DNA from: Palaemon carinicauda
Lineage: Eukaryota > Arthropoda > Malacostraca > Decapoda > Palaemonidae
Length of the DNA: 64,000 bases
Reading direction: 5' to 3'
Assembly: GCF_036898095.1 (NCBI RefSeq)
Contig: NC_090726.1
Location: 40,964,191-41,028,190, forward strand
Shown here: in pieces, positions 20,150-31,657 of the stretch
How positions within the stretch are numbered: the stretch's first letter is position 1
How the letters are laid out: each line of letters starts with the position of its first letter
Notes under the pieces: generated by a model
Told to the model about the DNA's origin: nothing
Database searches by the model: none
The model's input: only the letters and a program-made list of their open reading frames with translations
Translations under genes and position numbers: made by a program

Positions 20150-20850
20150 TACCACTCTCCGGTTCTGCAGCGCTCTCCTGTGCATTGGTGCTCTCTAACT
20201 CGCCAATACTGTACTCTCCTGAGCGCCTGCTTTCTCCAGCTCGGCAGCACACTCCTGCTCACTTGCCAGCTTTGATCTAGGACTCTTTTGCTCGCGGGTG
20301 CTCTCCAGCGCACCAGTACTCTCGTGCACCAGCGCTCTCCAGCGTGCCAGCGAGTCAGCTCTCTCCAGCACGATAGCACTCACCAGCATGTCAGCGCTCT
20401 GTTGTTTGCTAGTTGTCTCCTGTGCGTCAACGATCTCCAGCTTGCCTGTGCTATCCTGCTTCCCAGCACTCTCCAGCTTGCCAGCGCTCTCCAGCTCGCC
20501 AGCACTGTCCTGCACGTCAACGCTTTCCAGCTCGCCAGAACTGTCTTGCACGCCAGGACTCTCCAACGTGTCAGTACTCCTCAGTGGGTCCACTTTCTCC
20601 AGCGCATCAGCGTTTGCCAGCTCGCCAGCATGCCAGCGCTTGCCAGTACGACAGCACTCACCAGAACATCAGTGCTCTCCAGCTCGCCAGCACTCTCCTA
20701 CACGCCAACGCTCTCCAGTTCTCCAGTGTTCTTCAGCACGCCAGCTCTCTCCAGCGCAGCAGCACTCTCCTGCGTGCCAGCGCTCTCCAGCCTGTCAGTG
20801 CTCCCCAGTGTGTCCACACTCTCCAGCATATCATTGTTGCAGGGTTTTGC
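20150..20850. repeat. Degenerate GC-rich tandem repeat, unit about 18-22 bp around CTCTCCAGC...GCCAGC
   Basis: Dozens of imperfect copies of a motif like CACTCTCCAGCTCGCCAG run across 700 bases. Several frames on both strands stay open because of the unit composition; none looks like a real protein. Confidence 0.8.
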
Positions 20851-20854
20851 AGAC

Positions 20855-20922
20855 TGTGGCCAGATATAGCACTCAGACCGCCTAGTGTCCGAATGCCGAC
20901 CACACTCCCACGTTCACTACAC
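20855..20922 (-). repeat. Outer half of a DIRS family C ITR, split by non-LTR copy B
   Basis: Closely matches 30918-30985 (GACTGTGGCCAGATnTAGCAC, then GCCTAGTGTCnGAATGCC) and the complement of 23965-24030. The match stops where non-LTR copy B begins and resumes on its other side. Confidence 0.8.
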
Positions 20923-23556
20923 CATCCATCCATATACCAAGGCACTTCCCCCAATTTTGGGGGGTAGCCGACATCAACAAGAAACAAAACAAAAAAGGGG
21001 ACCTCTGCTCTCTACGTTCCTCCAGCCTAACCAGGGACTCAGCCGAGTTCAGCTGGTACTGCGAGGGTGCCACAGCCCAACCTCCCACATTTTCCACCAC
21101 AGATGAAGCTTCATACTGCTGAGTCCCCTACTGCTGCTACCTCCGCGGTCACTAAGGCACCGGAGGAAGCAGCAGGGCCTACCGGAACTGCGTCACAATC
21201 GCTCGCCATTCATTCCTATTTCTAGCACGCTCTCTTGCCTCTCTCACATCTATCCTCCTATCACCCAGAGCTTTCTTCACACCATCCATCCACCCAAACC
21301 TTGGCCTTCCTCTTGTACTTCTCCCATCAACTCTGGCATTCATCACCTTCTTTAGCAGACAGCCACTTTCCATTCTCTCAACATGGCCAAACCACCTCAA
21401 CACATTCATATCCACTCTAGCCGCTAACTCATTTCTTACACCCGTTCTCACCCTCACCACTTCGTTCCTAACCCTATCTACTCGAGATACACCAGCCATA
21501 CTCCTCAGACACTTCATCTCAAACACATTCAATTTCTGTCTCTCCATCACTTTCATTCCCCACAACTCCGATCCATACATCACAGTTGGTACAATCACTT
21601 TCTCATATAGAACTCTATTTACATTCATGCCCAACCCTCTATTTTTTACTACTCCCTTAACTGCCCCCAACACTTTACAACCTTCATTGACTCTCTGACG
21701 TACATCTGCTTCCACTCCACCATTTGCTGCAACAACAGACCCCAAGTACTTAAACTGATCCACCTCCTCAAGTAACTCTCCATTCAACATGACATTCAAC
21801 CTTGCACCACCTTCCCTTCTCGTACATCTCATAACCTTACTCTTACCCACATTAACTCTCAACTTCCTTCTCTCACACACCCTTCCAAATTCTGTCACTA
21901 GTCGGTCAAGCTTCTCTACTGTGTCTGCTACCAGTACAGTATCATCCGCAAACAACAACTGATTTACCTCCCATTCATGATCATTCTCGCTTACCAGTTT
22001 TAATCCTCGCCCAAGCACTCGAGCATTCATCTCTCTCACCACTCCATCAACATACAAGTTAAACAACCACGGTGACATCACACATCCCTGTCTCAGCCCC
22101 ACTCTCACCGGAAACCAGTCGCTCACTTCATTTCCTATTCTAACACATGCTTTACTACCTTTGTAGAAACTTTTCACTGCTTGCAACAACCTTCCACCAA
22201 CTCCATATAACCTCATCACATTCCACATTGCTTCCCCATCAACTCTATCATATGCTTTCTCCAGATCCATAAACGCAACATACACCTCCTTACCTTTTGC
22301 TAAATATTTCTCGCATATCTGCCTAACTGTAAAAATCTGATTTATACAACCCCTACCTCTTCTAAAACCACCCTGTAGTTCCAAGATTGCATTCTCTGTT
22401 TTATCCTTAATCTTATTATTCAGTACTCTGCCATACACTTTTCCAACTACACTCAACAAACTAATACCTCTTGAATTACAACACTCATGCACATCTCCCT
22501 TACCCTTATATAGTGGTACAATACATGCACAGACCCAATCTACTGGTACCATTGACAACACAAAACACATATTAAACAATCTCGCCAACCATTCAAGTAC
22601 AGTCACACCCCCTTCCTTCAACATCTCAGCTTTCACACCATCCATACCAGATGCTTTTCCTACTCTCGTTTCATCTAGTGCTCTCCTCACTTCCTCTATT
22701 GTAATCTCTCTCTCATTCTCATCTCCCATCACTGGCACCTCAACACCTGGAACAGCAATTATATCTGCCTCCCTATTATCCTCAACATTCAGCAAACTTT
22801 CAAAATATTCCGCCCACCTTTTCCTTGTCTCCTCTCCTTTTAACAACCTTCCATTTCCATCTTTCACTGTCTCTTCAATTCTTGCGCCGGCCTTCCTTAC
22901 TCTCTTCACTTCTTTCCAAAACTTCTTATTCTCTTCATATGAGTGACCCAGTCCCTGACCCCACCTCAGGTCAGCTGCCCTCTTTGCCTCACGTACCTTG
23001 CGCTTTACTTCCACCTTTTTCTCTCTATATTTTTCATACTTCTCTATACTATTACTCTGCAGCCATTCTTCAAAAGCCCTCTTTTTCTCTTCCACTTTTA
23101 CCTTCACTCCTTCATTCCACCATTCACTGCCCTTCCTCATGCTGCCTTCAACAACCTTCTTGCCACATACATCACTTGCAATCCCAACAAAATTTTCTTT
23201 TGCTAACTTCCACTCCTCCTCTAAATTACCAGTTTCTCTTACTCTCACCTCGTCATATGCCATTTTCAACCTTTCCTGATATTTACTTTTTACCCCCGGT
23301 TTTATCAGCTCTTCAACCCTCACTAGCTCCCTTTTACATCCACCCACTCTATTCCCCCACTCTTTTGCTACAACTAATTTTCCTTCCACCAAAAAATGAT
23401 CAGACATACCGTTAGCCATACCCCTAAACACGTGCACGTCTTTCAATCTTCCAAACATTCTTTTAGTTATCAACACATAATCCATTAATGCCCTTTCTAC
23501 TACTCTTCCATTTGCCACTCTTACCCATGTATACTTATTTTTACTACCCAAAAAGG
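20923..23556 (-). mobile_element. APE-type non-LTR retrotransposon (RTE-like), copy B, inserted in a DIRS ITR
   Basis: On the minus strand the element runs from a truncated endonuclease through RT to a 3' UTR with the CCCCCAA/TTGGGGG stem-loop (20948-20963) and an ATGG-type tail (about 20923-20940). Both flanks are parts of one family C ITR: an uninterrupted copy at 30970-31010 reads straight through the site. It is therefore younger than that DIRS copy. A precise target duplication could not be fixed. Confidence 0.9.
21179..23551 (-). CDS. Non-LTR endonuclease C-terminus and reverse transcriptase, copy B, open
   Basis: A 790-codon frame without stops. Residues 1-60 are the end of an APE-type endonuclease: RALMDYVLITKRM and MANGMSDHFLVEG, with the SDH motif that holds the catalytic aspartate-histidine pair. 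Then comes a charged linker, and RT motifs GGFRRGRGC, AFMDLEKAYDRVD, LRQGCVMSPWLFNLYVDG and LLFADDTVLVAD. The C-terminus (RWFGHVERM, GRSTRGRPRFGWMD) matches copy A. The N-terminal half of the endonuclease is missing, so the copy is 5'-truncated and the apparent start is only the first codon after the break. Enzyme role: nicking the target and copying the RNA there (target-primed reverse transcription). Confidence 0.85.
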   Translation of the reverse strand: MGSKNKYTWVRVANGRVVERALMDYVLITKRMFGRLKDVHVFRGMANGMSDHFLVEGKLVVAKEWGNRVGGCKRELVRVEELIKPGVKSKYQERLKMAYDEVRVRETGNLEEEWKLAKENFVGIASDVCGKKVVEGSMRKGSEWWNEGVKVKVEEKKRAFEEWLQSNSIEKYEKYREKKVEVKRKVREAKRAADLRWGQGLGHSYEENKKFWKEVKRVRKAGARIEETVKDGNGRLLKGEETRKRWAEYFESLLNVEDNREADIIAVPGVEVPVMGDENEREITIEEVRRALDETRVGKASGMDGVKAEMLKEGGVTVLEWLARLFNMCFVLSMVPVDWVCACIVPLYKGKGDVHECCNSRGISLLSVVGKVYGRVLNNKIKDKTENAILELQGGFRRGRGCINQIFTVRQICEKYLAKGKEVYVAFMDLEKAYDRVDGEAMWNVMRLYGVGGRLLQAVKSFYKGSKACVRIGNEVSDWFPVRVGLRQGCVMSPWLFNLYVDGVVREMNARVLGRGLKLVSENDHEWEVNQLLFADDTVLVADTVEKLDRLVTEFGRVCERRKLRVNVGKSKVMRCTRREGGARLNVMLNGELLEEVDQFKYLGSVVAANGGVEADVRQRVNEGCKVLGAVKGVVKNRGLGMNVNRVLYEKVIVPTVMYGSELWGMKVMERQKLNVFEMKCLRSMAGVSRVDRVRNEVVRVRTGVRNELAARVDMNVLRWFGHVERMESGCLLKKVMNARVDGRSTRGRPRFGWMDGVKKALGDRRIDVREARERARNRNEWRAIVTQFR

Positions 23557-23700
23557 TATAACAGTGGAATAATCATAAATCTGGGTAAAAGGTAAACAAT
23601 CAAGGATGCACTGGGCACCACCCCTTGATTTTATACTGGGCAAAGGGACCCAGCTCGAACATTACTTCCCTCTTATCTTCCCTATAAATAGCTAAAGGTG
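23557..23700 (-). repeat. Continuation of the split DIRS family C ITR
   Basis: GGAATAATCATAAATCTGGG and the following 90 bases match 31010-31120. Bases 23609-23660 are the inverse complement of 23882-23932, so this arm and the next ITR form a long inverted repeat. The stretch 23700-23880 between them is AT-rich and otherwise unassigned. Confidence 0.8.
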
Positions 23701-23881
23701 TGTATCGTTAGGAAAAATAAGAATTCTCTCCGATTTCGTCATGTCATTATTACTTGAAATTAAGAAACACCTACTAAAATAAAAAAAATAAAAAACACTG
23801 GGTTCTTCTTTATTTAAAATACATTACCTAGCACATCCAAGAGAGGGATGGTAAACTTTAGAAAAGAGGAGGAATTCTAAG

Positions 23882-24060
23882 GTTGTAGCTGGGTCCCCTT
23901 GCCCAGTATAAAATCAAGGGGTGGTGCCCAGTGCCCAGTTCTCTGGGCATGTTTTTGTTTACTGGAAAGGTGGATTGTGGTCGGCATTCGGACACTAGGC
24001 AGTCTGCGTGTTATGTCTGTCCGTAGTCTGCAAACTGCTACAGCTGCTGCACGGGGCCTA
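23882..24060 (+). repeat. Left ITR of a DIRS family C copy
   Basis: Matches, in inverse orientation, 30918-31120, including CCCAGTATAAAATCAAGGGG and CGGCATTCGGACACTAGGCA. It passes directly into RT coding sequence near 24060; the gag region expected between them is missing. Confidence 0.8.
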
Positions 24061-26630
24061 TCCTTGGCGATCTCTGTGATTCATTGAGGGTATTGCATCC
24101 CTTTCACTCAATCTCTCCCTTTATTGACTCAGAATCCAGTTCCATTGAGCTCCAATGTGAAGGGATCTGTAAAGGAGCTGTCAAAATCCAGGCTATTTTG
24201 GAGAAGGGCGTTCTCCAGGAGGTCGTCGACGTGTCCATAGGATTCTTCAGTCGAATCTTTCTTGTGAAAAAGGCGTCTGGAGGGTGGGGGCCTGTCATTG
24301 ACCTCTCAGCTCTGAACACGTTTGTTCTACAAACTCCGTTCAGCATAAAGACAGTCAGACAAGTGGTAAGACTTCAAGACTTCTCGTGCACACTGGATCT
24401 CAAGGGCGCATGCTTTCAGATCCCAGTCCATCCAACTTCATGGAAATATCTAAGGATTTTACACGACAACAGGTAATACCAGTTCAAGGTGCTGTGCTTT
24501 GGTCTTTCAACAGCCCCTCAGGTCTTCATGTTAACCTGGGCCCACAGGATTGGCATCTGCCTCCTAAGATACCTGGATGACTGGCTGATACTAGCAGACT
24601 TGATAGCAACTGTTCAACACCGAGATAGACTCCTTGTCTTTTGCCAAGATCTGGAGATCGTGGTAAATCTTGAGAAGTCATCCCTGCTTTCCTTTCAAAG
24701 ATTGGTTTACCTGAAAATGATCATCGGCACCAGCCTGCAGAAAGTCTTCCCATCACACTACAAAATCCAGAGGCTGAGGAAAGTGGTAGACCCATTCCTA
24801 GGTCCCCTGTCATCCCTGGTTTATCTAGTTGTGAACAGCTGCCTCTGGATTCGATCTCTTCAGTGCAGCAAATCCAGGTGGGTTTAAGACGAGGACTTCC
24901 TGGATATGCTGGTCCTCGTGGTACCCAAGCAGCTGAAGGACTTGAGGTGGTGGGTAGCACACGAGAATCTCCTCCCAGGGGTCGACCTTCTCGTTCTTCC
25001 CCCAGAGTTGGTGCTCTTTTCAGATGCGTCAAAAGGAGGTGGTGTCCCACATACTACACCACATGGCCTCCAGGCTCTGGTTAGAGTCCAAAAGGTACCA
25101 GCATATAAATCTCGTAGATATGAGGGCAACCTTTCTAGGCATACAGAAGTTCCATCATTTACTGTTGGGTCATTCTGTGGTGTTGATGACTGACAACATG
25201 ACGGTCGTGGCTCAGGTGAACAAGCAAGGCAGTACCTTTAGGCAGCACCTTTGCCATCTAGCAGTGGAGATGCTAAGATGGGCAGAAGACAACTCATTGT
25301 TCCTATCAGCCTGCTTCATTCCAGGCTAGAGGAATGTGCTTGCAGACAATCTAAGCAGAGTGACTCGGATGATGGGCTAAGAGTGGTCTTTGAATCATCT
25401 AGTAGCCAACAGTCCTGACTTTGTGAGGTTCTCCAACTGTGGATCTGTTCGCGACATCCCTGAACAATAGGTTCCCTCTGTACTGCTTCCTCAGGCTTTC
25501 TGGAAAAATGCATTCCTCAGGCTTTCTGGAAAAATGCATTCCAGCAATGGTGAGACAACTTCGACGTTTACACCTTTCCCCTGTTCTGTCTGATGAGAAG
25601 GGTTCTCAACAAGACCAGATCATCTAAGAACCTGTCAATGACCCTCATAGCTCCGCTATATCATGGTTCCTGGACCTTCTTCATATCCTGACGAAGGTTC
25701 CGAGAGAGCTCCCTCGACAACACAATTTACTCAGACAACCACATGTGAACATCATTCACAAAGCCGTAGTATCCCTGTGACTTCACGCCTAGAGATTATC
25801 CAGCATCTCCTTCCTCAGAGAGGCTTTTTGCAACAGGTTGTGAAAAGGATGTCTGGATACATTCGAAGGTCTTCCGCTTCAGTCTACCAGGCCAAGTGGA
25901 CTTTCTTCTGTGGTTGGTATCATGGAAAGGGGTATCTCTCCCTTCGGGAAGAAAAACTCCTCTCCGTCTCGGCGGTGAAAGGCTACTTCTCAGTAAGGCT
26001 GAAAGTAGTCAATATTTCCTCTTCGTTGGAATTTTCTCTCCTCATACAGAGTTTCGAGCTTATCTGCCCTCAGTCTTTCGGTCCCTTCAGGTGCCCCCTA
26101 CAAATCATTACACCAGGCATCAGATACCATCTTGACTCTGAAGAGAATTTTCTTATTATAATGGCCTCGGCCAAGAGAGTTAGTGAATTTCACAGTCTTT
26201 CATATGCCGTCTCCCATTCAAGGGGATGGGGGGAGGTAATGTTTGGCTTCGTCCCCGAGTTTATCGGCTACGCTACTCCCAGATTTAGGCCCTTCTGGAT
26301 TTGGAGTCTTCATAATGTAACTGTTAACTTTGACCTGTGAGGAGTTTGAGGTACTCTCAAGAGAACAGCAGCAGCCCTCCCCCGAGTGTCAGCACGGAGA
26401 AGGTTAAGAGGAAGATCACCAAAAACACCATCTCTGCTGGGATTCATAGGGTCATTGACCTGGCCCTGAATCTCGATCCTCCTCCAGAGACGAGGCAACC
26501 CAGAGTTCATGACGTTAAGGGCATCAGCGTGTCCCTAGCATTAAAAAAGAACTACTCTGTGGTGCAGGTTTTACAAGCGGGCATGTGGAAGTGTCAGAAT
26601 ACCTTCACCGCCCACTACCTGTAAAACGTG
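24061..26630 (+). pseudogene. DIRS family C RT, RNase H and tyrosine recombinase, many frameshifts
   Basis: Successive frames give a decayed RT (VIDLSALNTFVLQTPFSIKT; LDLKGACFQIPVHPTSWKYL; FGLSTAPQVFML; RYLDDWLILAD with an intact YLDD box near 24570), then RNase H (ELVLFSDASKGG; LMTDNMTVVAQVNKQGS; ADNLSRVTR near 25340), then a recombinase (SAVKGYFS; a degraded MASAKRVSEFHSLS carrying the first catalytic Arg near 26175). After 26340 the sequence still resembles a recombinase C-terminal region (HRVIDLALNL, WKCQNTFTAHYL), where I would place the catalytic Tyr in TAHYL, with stops between. At least six frame changes or stops make it non-functional. It corresponds to 12380-13702. Confidence 0.8.
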
Positions 26631-27840
26631 ACCTACATGAACTGGAGACGTTCTCCATTGGCCCTGTGGTGGCTGCACAACAAGTGGTTCAAATACCTCA
26701 GGCTCATTGAGGAACAAGTAGCAGATGGTTAAGGGCAAAGGTTACCCAGGATTAGTCTGGGATGAATGTTAAGAATGACTGGCTCTTTGTCTCTTTCATT
26801 TTCCCCTCTCTTGGGGAACAACACATACGGACCTCTGCAAGTTTGCCTCATCTGTCTGCAGGTAAAACTATTTCCTTGTGTAACCAAACATAGAAATAAT
26901 GCTTGTTGCATCCCCATAGCCCCTGGCGAGGTGGGATTGGGTAACGTCTATGGTTGATTCAAAGAGTCCTATGTTTCTGAGAAATCTTACCTAGACTAAT
27001 CACACTGCTAGTTTCACACAATCACTCAGATTGCTCAGGCAGCTAAACAGGTTTTGCACAGATTTTAGTGAGGCATCAGGGTTTCTCCCTGTTACGTGCG
27101 TAGCATGTACGGGGAAAAACCCTGGGTCAAACACCAGCCAGTTGGTTTGGACTTCCACCCTCCTAAAGGATGATTCTTCCCTTATAAATAGCAAAATGCT
27201 TTGTATTTAGTGTCGGAACAAATGACAAATTTGAAAGTAATTTGCATTTTTCCTAACTATACAAACCTTAATCTCTTTGGCCCACCATTACTTGTACCCT
27301 TGTAAGTCCTGCTTGCAATCAAAAGTGACGAGACAACACAGGTGTGTGTGAGCAGGGTAGCAGGCTACCCCTCCACCCCGCTAACCAGTGGTGAGGTAGT
27401 TACACCTAGCTAAAAGTCTTATGGGTAGTCCTCCAGCTTCCCCAAAATTATATCCCTAATAAATACCTCAATGTTTGTATTGTTAGGAAAAATACAAATT
27501 ACTTGGAAATTTGTTATATCTATTATGTCCCCGTTCTTCAAACTAGGTGGAGTCGGGCAATGTATAGATTATGAATGGGTTCACCCCTACTGTGTACTTA
27601 TCTATTCACCTCCCATTGAAATCTTTTACTCCTTCCAGCACTGATTGGCCAGGCTGTCATCCTACGAGGAAAATGAGGTGTCAGGCTGCCTCTTGAGGAG
27701 CTCCTATGAAGCACATGAGTTCATCTTGGGACAGTAGCCAGCCAGTTGGTTTGAGGTCTTCAACCCACCTTAAGGTGAGTCTCCTACGTAAAGAACAGAA
27801 GGTTTGTATGCTGCACTGGAACAAATGACAATGGTTCCGT
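26631..27840. other. Family C-associated non-coding sequence with duplicated terminal-like segments
   Basis: Two related segments occur, near 27090-27240 and 27735-27860, each with CAGCCAGTTGGTTTG followed about 80-100 bases later by GGAACAAATGACAA. Between them lies an inverted repeat (27228-27267 against 27473-27512). These look like ITR or ICR pieces of a DIRS element, but I could not tie them to a complete copy. Confidence 0.5.
27228..27512. repeat. 40-bp inverted repeat around a 205-bp spacer
   Basis: The left arm includes TTTTTCCTAACTATACAAAC and the right arm GTTTGTATTGTTAGGAAAAA, complementary with about five mismatches over 40 bases. A related half-arm occurs near 23700-23720 at the outer side of a family C ITR, which links this to DIRS termini. 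Confidence 0.7.
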
Positions 27841-30600
27841 AACTGGAATACAAACCAACGCTATTTATGGGGGATATATAGGGGTATTACTTTCGGCAAA
27901 GCTGAAAGGAAAAGCCAATTGAATTCAGCGAGGGTTAACCAACCGTACTGCTAGTTAGCGGAGGGATGGGGGGGGGTGTTAGTAGCTTCCTCTCTCAACT
28001 ACACACCTGTGACTGTACTTTGCTTTGCTTTTGGCTCGGATGGAGAACGGTTGTTACTGCTCCTCCTCCTCATCAATTTGGACAGCCATTACTAATCACT
28101 TTTTTGTTTTTTTCTTTTCAGTTTGTGTGTGCCTTCCCTGCCAGCCATGCGTACCTGCCCTGGGCTCGTCGATTGGCAAGTCAGCAGCCTTTGGCTGCAC
28201 ACCTGTCTCTTTCTTGTCGTTCCCCAACGACTTGTCGCTCTCCAAAAGAGGAAAGTAAACGTCACCAGACGTGCGCTCCTCACCTCTCGCCGATGCACTG
28301 ATCGCTCAGATGATCGCCAACAGACGGATGTTCATGACTGGGCTATTATAGCACATCGGCTCCAAGAACCAGCCTCCCGATAGGTGCCAACGTTTATTAG
28401 ATCTCCAGCGCTGATTTGAGCATCGTCGATTGTGGGAAGAGAGGCCTGCGAGACCTTCTCCTCCTCGAGCTCTGGAACTCCCACCTGAGAGACGAAAGTC
28501 TCCTCCCCATCGTTCACCGTTGCCTCGTTCTCCTCTCCGCAAATGCAGAACATCACGCTCGCCTGGGAGAGCGGAAAAAAGCAAACTGCAGGAATTTAAG
28601 ATTCCGAAGAGACCATCTTCACGGTCGATTCCTGTTGCTCAGAAGGAGACTGCAGCTCCGCATCCTCCCTCTAACTCCTCCTGGATGTCAGGTAAGGCTT
28701 CCTTGTGGGGTCCCTCTTCGTCGTTCTATATAGGGTAACTTTCCGACAGTGCCACAATCGGTCCGCAGCCGTGAATTGCAAGATCATGTTTTATTCATAG
28801 TTTGTTGTTCTCTTTATATCAATACATTATGATTTTGAGTTTTTTATTCATAGTTTAATGTTATCTCTATGTTCCAAAATATTGAGTTTGGAACCTTGGT
28901 TAGGGCAGTAACCCAAGCCTTTACGGCAGGTATCCCACCTGCTTATCCTTCGGGAACTCCCAGGATTCCCCTGGAAGAATCTTTCTCTACATTTTCAGAC
29001 CCACGGCGAAGATCCACTGTCCCTCCCCATCAAGAAACTTTGGTTTCTTCTTCTCCCCTGAAGCGGAAAAGAGGAGTCCCTGATGAAGTAGCTTCATGTA
29101 GGGTCAAGCTGACCCCCGTCAGGTCGTCCAAGGGGAGGTCAAGTGTGGCCATACCCACTTCTCCTCACCCTCCTGCTCCTCACTCATCGATTCAGTCAGA
29201 GTTCTCTCTCTCAGGGAAGAGTCCTTATGTGACTCTTTCTGTCCTTTGCTCATTAAGGAAGTCCCACGATACCATAGAGTAGTCTCGAAACCCATGGAAG
29301 AGTCCATCCTTCCCCCTACGGGGGACCAACAGAAGGTCGTTCCATCCAAACCTCCTGTGCTAGAGACTTTCTTCCCTCCGAGGAAAGAGTCTAAGGATTC
29401 AAAAACTCTGTCAAAGTCCTCATTGGCGATTACAAGACCTGCGGAGTGGGTCAAGCAGTCTACATTTGACCACTTCGATAACGACCACGACCCACCCCGA
29501 GGTGATGTCTCGTGCGTGGAAGACAACGATTCGGCTGCCAGTCCCTCTTCAGAAGCTGAACAGAAAGAGTCAGAACATGGCATCCGGCAGGTTATAGCTT
29601 GCATGAGTTCACTCAGTGGGTTGACAGACCCATTGATGGCTCCTCAGGAGGGCAAGGTCATGGTCTTGGACCACATCTTTGGCACTCGGAAGCCCCCAAG
29701 AACAGTGAAGCTCTGCCCTGGTCTCAGGGACTGAAGAGTGCCCGGCGGAAGGTGTCTGCCCAGCTCTCCGAGTCCCCTAGATCTCTTCGATCAGGCTCAT
29801 CATTAAAACTACTGCAACATCTGAGTGTCCAGCAGAGAAATTTTTAAGAGGTCCTTAACGAGTGTCTCCCGGCTCTTCCCCTTCACCATTCCTTAGAGGA
29901 ACTTACGAAGGGGATCTCTCTAGAGAGACTCTTCGGGCTTCAAGTTTACTTCTCAGCTTCGGAAATTCTAAACAAAGAGAAAGTGGCGAAGTATGCCATA
30001 CAGGCTACTTTTTGGCTGGATCTATGGTTGGGATCAGTGAGAAACCTGGTGCAAACAAAGGGTTTTTCCAAAGGAGGCTCCCGGAAAGCAATGGAGACTT
30101 TCTTCCTGTCGGGTATTCGGACTATTGAGTTCGTTGCCCACCATGTAGTGAACTTGTGGGCGAACACCATCTTATGGCTTAGAGATGCAATAATCGAGAG
30201 ATTCCATTTCCAAGTCCCAAACTGCGAGATAGCAAAATTCCGAAACTCCTCTCTGAAGGGTTCCTCCTTGATCGAGCTGGGGGATGTCGAGTGAACTGCG
30301 GAGAGATGGAGGAAGTCCTACCAGGACTCCCTCCTCTATAGGGCCTTGACATCCTGCCCCTACAGACTACGTTCTCTCCCACAGACGAAACAACAGAAAC
30401 CAACGCTGAACATGACTGCGGCAACAGACAACAAGGTGTCTAAAAGCCCCTTTCCTGTCAAGTCAAACAAGGCTCCAAGTCGTCCTGTGGAGGGAAGTAT
30501 CCTAGAGGAGTCGGCCGTGGCCGCAAATTCTATGGGATTCCCCTGCTTGTCCACCAGTGGGGGAATGCCTGCATTGCTGCTGGAAGAGCTGGATGCAGCT
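27841..30600 (+). pseudogene. DIRS family C leader and gag, frameshifted
   Basis: From 28140 the sequence becomes GC-rich and encodes serine/arginine/proline-rich broken frames. Frames at 28869-29282, 29246-29734, 29862-30294 and 30346-30609 give pieces of one protein: a charged middle (PPRKESKDSKTLSK), a helical core (VAKYAIQATFWLDLWLGSVR; FVAHHVVNLWANTILWLRDA) that resembles the core of DIRS gag proteins, and a polar C-terminus (KQQKPTLN). A likely splice donor GTCAG|GTAAGG lies near 28690. At least three frame changes interrupt it. It is followed immediately by the start of RT. Confidence 0.6.
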
Positions 30601-30910
30601 TGGGGCTGAACCCTGGATAGTCTCCGTGATTAGTTCAGGGTATCGCGTCCCGTTCACTCAATCTCTCCCTCCATTGATCAAGACTCTAGTGTCAACTAGC
30701 TCCTATGCAAAGGGATCTGCAAAGAAGCTGGCTCTTCGGCCTGAAGTCCAGACCATGTTGAAGAAGGGCACTCTCTAAAAATTCCTCGGCGACTCCCCAG
30801 GCTTTTCCAGTCGACTCGTTTATGTGAAATAGGCGTCTAGAGGCTTGAGAACAGTCATCGACCTCTCAGCTCTGAACAAGTTTGTTAAACCTCGTTCAGC
30901 ACGGATACGG
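30601..30910 (+). pseudogene. Start of DIRS family C RT, cut off by the right ITR
   Basis: Parallels 24060-24370: GATCTGCAAAGAAGCTG, CTTTTCCAGTCGACTCG and CATCGACCTCTCAGCTCTGA (encoding the VIDLSALN box). It breaks off near 30905, where ITR sequence begins, so the rest of RT, RNase H and recombinase was deleted. Confidence 0.8.
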
Positions 30911-31130
30911 TTTATTGGTTTGCGGACTGTGGCCAGATGTAGCACGCAGACTGCCTAGTGTCTGAATGCCAACCACACTCCAACATTCACTAAACAAAAA
31001 GATGAAATGATGGAATAATCATAAATCTGGGTAAAAGGTAAACAATCAAGAGAACTGGGCACTGGGCACCACCCCTCAATTTTTTATACTTGGCAAGGGG
31101 CCCCAGCTAGAACCTCAAATTTCCCTATTA
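30911..31130 (-). repeat. Right ITR of DIRS family C
   Basis: Inverse complement of the ITR at 23882-24030 and the uninterrupted counterpart of the split ITR at 20855-20922 plus 23557-23660. The outer part has CTGGGCACCACCCC and ends near CCCCAGCTAGAACC. The following stretch to 31500 is AT-rich and holds only a poly-A run at about 31350. Confidence 0.8.
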
Positions 31131-31657
31131 TCTTTCCTTGGGTTCCCCGTCTCTCTTTGCAGTGCTATGCATGGAGTTATAAATAAGAAGAGCCATATGC
31201 TTTCTAGGTAGCAGGTTTCCTCATCATATTTCAAGTTATTTGAACATTACAAATATGAGGAGAGAAGAAAAATGTTACAAAGAAAAACAAACTTCAGGCT
31301 GGAACAGGGAATATCTTAGGTGAGGAAGTGCATTGAAATAGGATTAACAAAAAAAAAAAAAAAAGCATTATTCAAATGATTGAGAGAGAAAAACAAATTT
31401 CATATTTTTGAAAATACAGGTCTACAAAACCAGGAGAGATGAATCTCTTTATACAGAACCTCTTTGGAGTCAATCCTCTAAATATTTAATCTACATATCG
31501 TCGGCGCCCACTCGTGTCCGAGTATTGGGCTCTGTCGTTAGCCATCAGCCTCCTATCTATGGGGTGGGTGCTTATGTCTGATGTGGCTGTTAAGTCCTAG
31601 TCTGTGGTGGAAGAGTTGCGGACAGTGTTCACAAGGGAGGGTAGGTGGTGGGTGGGG

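Noticed and set aside
20288..20967. Several overlapping Ser/Pro/Cys-rich ORFs on both strands
   Set aside because: They come from the tandem CTCTCCAGC repeat, which leaves many frames open at once.
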